Positions 63,164 to 64,000 of a DNA stretch of 64,000 bases are shown here, in pieces. Position numbers and translations under genes: made by a program. Origin of the DNA: Streptomyces sp. NRRL WC-3742. GTDB lineage: Bacteria; Actinomycetota; Actinomycetes; Streptomycetales; Streptomycetaceae. The stretch lies in NCBI RefSeq assembly GCF_000720635.1, contig NZ_JOCF01000024.1, positions 1-64,000 on the forward strand, in the 5' to 3' direction. Within the stretch, counting starts at the first letter, position 1; each line of letters starts with the position of its first letter. The notes under the pieces are model-generated. The model was not told where the DNA came from. It made no database searches and saw only the letters and a list, made by a program, of their open reading frames with translations.

Positions 63164-64000
63164 ATGAAACTCAGGCCGATCAAGCGCCTCAAGCGCCCGA
63201 CCGCGGGCGGAACAGGCGGCAAGAGGCCCCGGCGCACCGGCTGGCGCCGGCTGATCCCCACCTGGCGGATGACCCTGCTCGGCTTCGCCTCGGCGATCCT
63301 GCTCGGCGTCGGGCTGTTCGCCCTGGGCATCGCCCTGGTGAAGGTGCCGGACGCGCACGCCACCGCCGTCGCGCAGAGCAACACCTGGCTCTACTCGGAC
63401 GGCTCGGTGCTCACCCGCACCGGCCAGACCAACCGGCAGAACGTGAGCCTGGACAAGGTCTCCCCCGCCGCCCAGCACGCCGCCCTGGCCGCCGAGGACC
63501 GCAACTTCTACAACGAGGGCGCGATCAACGTCCAGGGCCTGGCCCGCGCGGCCCTCAACACCGCCAAGGGCGAGGGCACCCAGGGTGGTTCCACGATCAC
63601 CCAGCAGTACGTGAAGAACACGTACCTGAACCAGAAGCAGTCCGTCACCCGCAAGGTGAAGGAGCTGTTCATAGCCATCAAGGTGGACGCCACCGAGAGC
63701 AAGGACGACATCCTCGCCGGCTACCTGAACACCTCCTACTACGGCCGCGGCGCCTACGGCATCCAGGCCGCCGCCCAGGCGTACTTCGGCGTCGACGCCT
63801 CCGCCCTCAACGCCGCCCAGGGCGCCTACCTGGCCACCCTCCTGAACGCCCCCAGCGCCTACGACGTCGCCACCGCCACCCCGGCGGGCAAGCAGAACGC
63901 CGTCAACCGCTGGAACTACGTGATGGACGGCATGGTCAAGGAGAACTGGCTCCCGGCCGACGAGCGCGCCAAAACCGTGTTCCCCGAGGTCAAGGACCCG
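63164..64000 (+). CDS. Class A penicillin-binding protein (transglycosylase/transpeptidase), partial
   Basis: The gene starts at ATG 63164 and is cut by the right edge after about 279 codons. A basic cytoplasmic N-terminus (RLKRPTAGGTGGKRPRRTGW) and one transmembrane helix (LLGFASAILLGVGLFALGIA) lead into the GT51 glycosyltransferase domain. GT51 motifs are AAEDRNFYNEGAI with the catalytic Glu, GGSTITQQYVKN, and RKVKELFIAIK. It polymerises lipid II outside the membrane. The transpeptidase part is expected beyond the window. No strong ribosome binding site is visible. Confidence 0.93.
   Translation, partial: MKLRPIKRLKRPTAGGTGGKRPRRTGWRRLIPTWRMTLLGFASAILLGVGLFALGIALVKVPDAHATAVAQSNTWLYSDGSVLTRTGQTNRQNVSLDKVSPAAQHAALAAEDRNFYNEGAINVQGLARAALNTAKGEGTQGGSTITQQYVKNTYLNQKQSVTRKVKELFIAIKVDATESKDDILAGYLNTSYYGRGAYGIQAAAQAYFGVDASALNAAQGAYLATLLNAPSAYDVATATPAGKQNAVNRWNYVMDGMVKENWLPADERAKTVFPEVKDP

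Overview
The window looks like a chromosomal segment of a Streptomycetaceae actinomycete (Streptomyces or Kitasatospora type; I cannot separate the two from this sequence). The evidence is about 72% GC with strong third-position GC, GTG starts, 4-nt ATGA/GTGA gene overlaps, and typical genes: adpA followed by orn, the accD1-accA1-hmgL-acdH cluster, snapalysin with a divergent LysR regulator, and a DJ-1/AraC regulator paralogous to AdpA. No prophage, integrase, CRISPR array or large biosynthetic cluster is visible.

1-9.6 kb: one half of a probable heterodimeric ABC exporter (cut at the left edge), then a TetR-family regulator divergent from a four-gene leucine/branched acyl-CoA catabolism operon. 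9.6-16.7 kb: universal stress protein, HAD phosphatase, acetyltransferase, an unusually large AdpA with its in-frame TTA codon, oligoribonuclease and tRNA-His. 16.8-28.3 kb: thioesterase, secreted and regulatory proteins, and a tightly coupled three-gene operon encoding a Cas4/RecB-like nuclease, a protein with a possible beta-barrel, and a superfamily 1 helicase. 28.3-40.1 kb: tRNA-Lys, pgi, a Na+/H+ antiporter, a second tRNA-Lys, a GlxA-type regulator with a DJ-1 protein, a GH18 chitinase with two DasR-like sites, and a tricorn protease.

40.3-51.2 kb is an accessory island with lower GC, small genes, fragments and repeats. Two copies of a structured element about 170 nt long, in the same orientation, bracket it (40561-40728 and 50951-51120). 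The copies differ by compensatory base pairs. A separate 58-bp block occurs three times. Two of those copies are inverted, each with an inner hairpin, and enclose a 4.1-kb unit. The island carries a four-gene operon of very small proteins divergent from an Scr1-type HTH regulator plus DUF397 pair, two oxidoreductases, and an SDR/TetR pair sharing three copies of one operator.

51.4-64 kb returns to conserved content: ECF41-type sigma factor with an AhpD-like gene, secreted proteins, phospholipase C, pentapeptide-repeat protein, two snapalysins, LysR regulator, LtrA protein, two more identical tRNA-Lys genes, and the start of a class A penicillin-binding protein cut at the right edge.

Functional themes are coupling of branched-chain amino acid breakdown to a local repressor, developmental control through AdpA/bldA, extracellular degradation (chitinase, snapalysins, phospholipase C), and an island whose repeats suggest past rearrangement. 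All assignments rest on reading motifs by eye; no database search was run.
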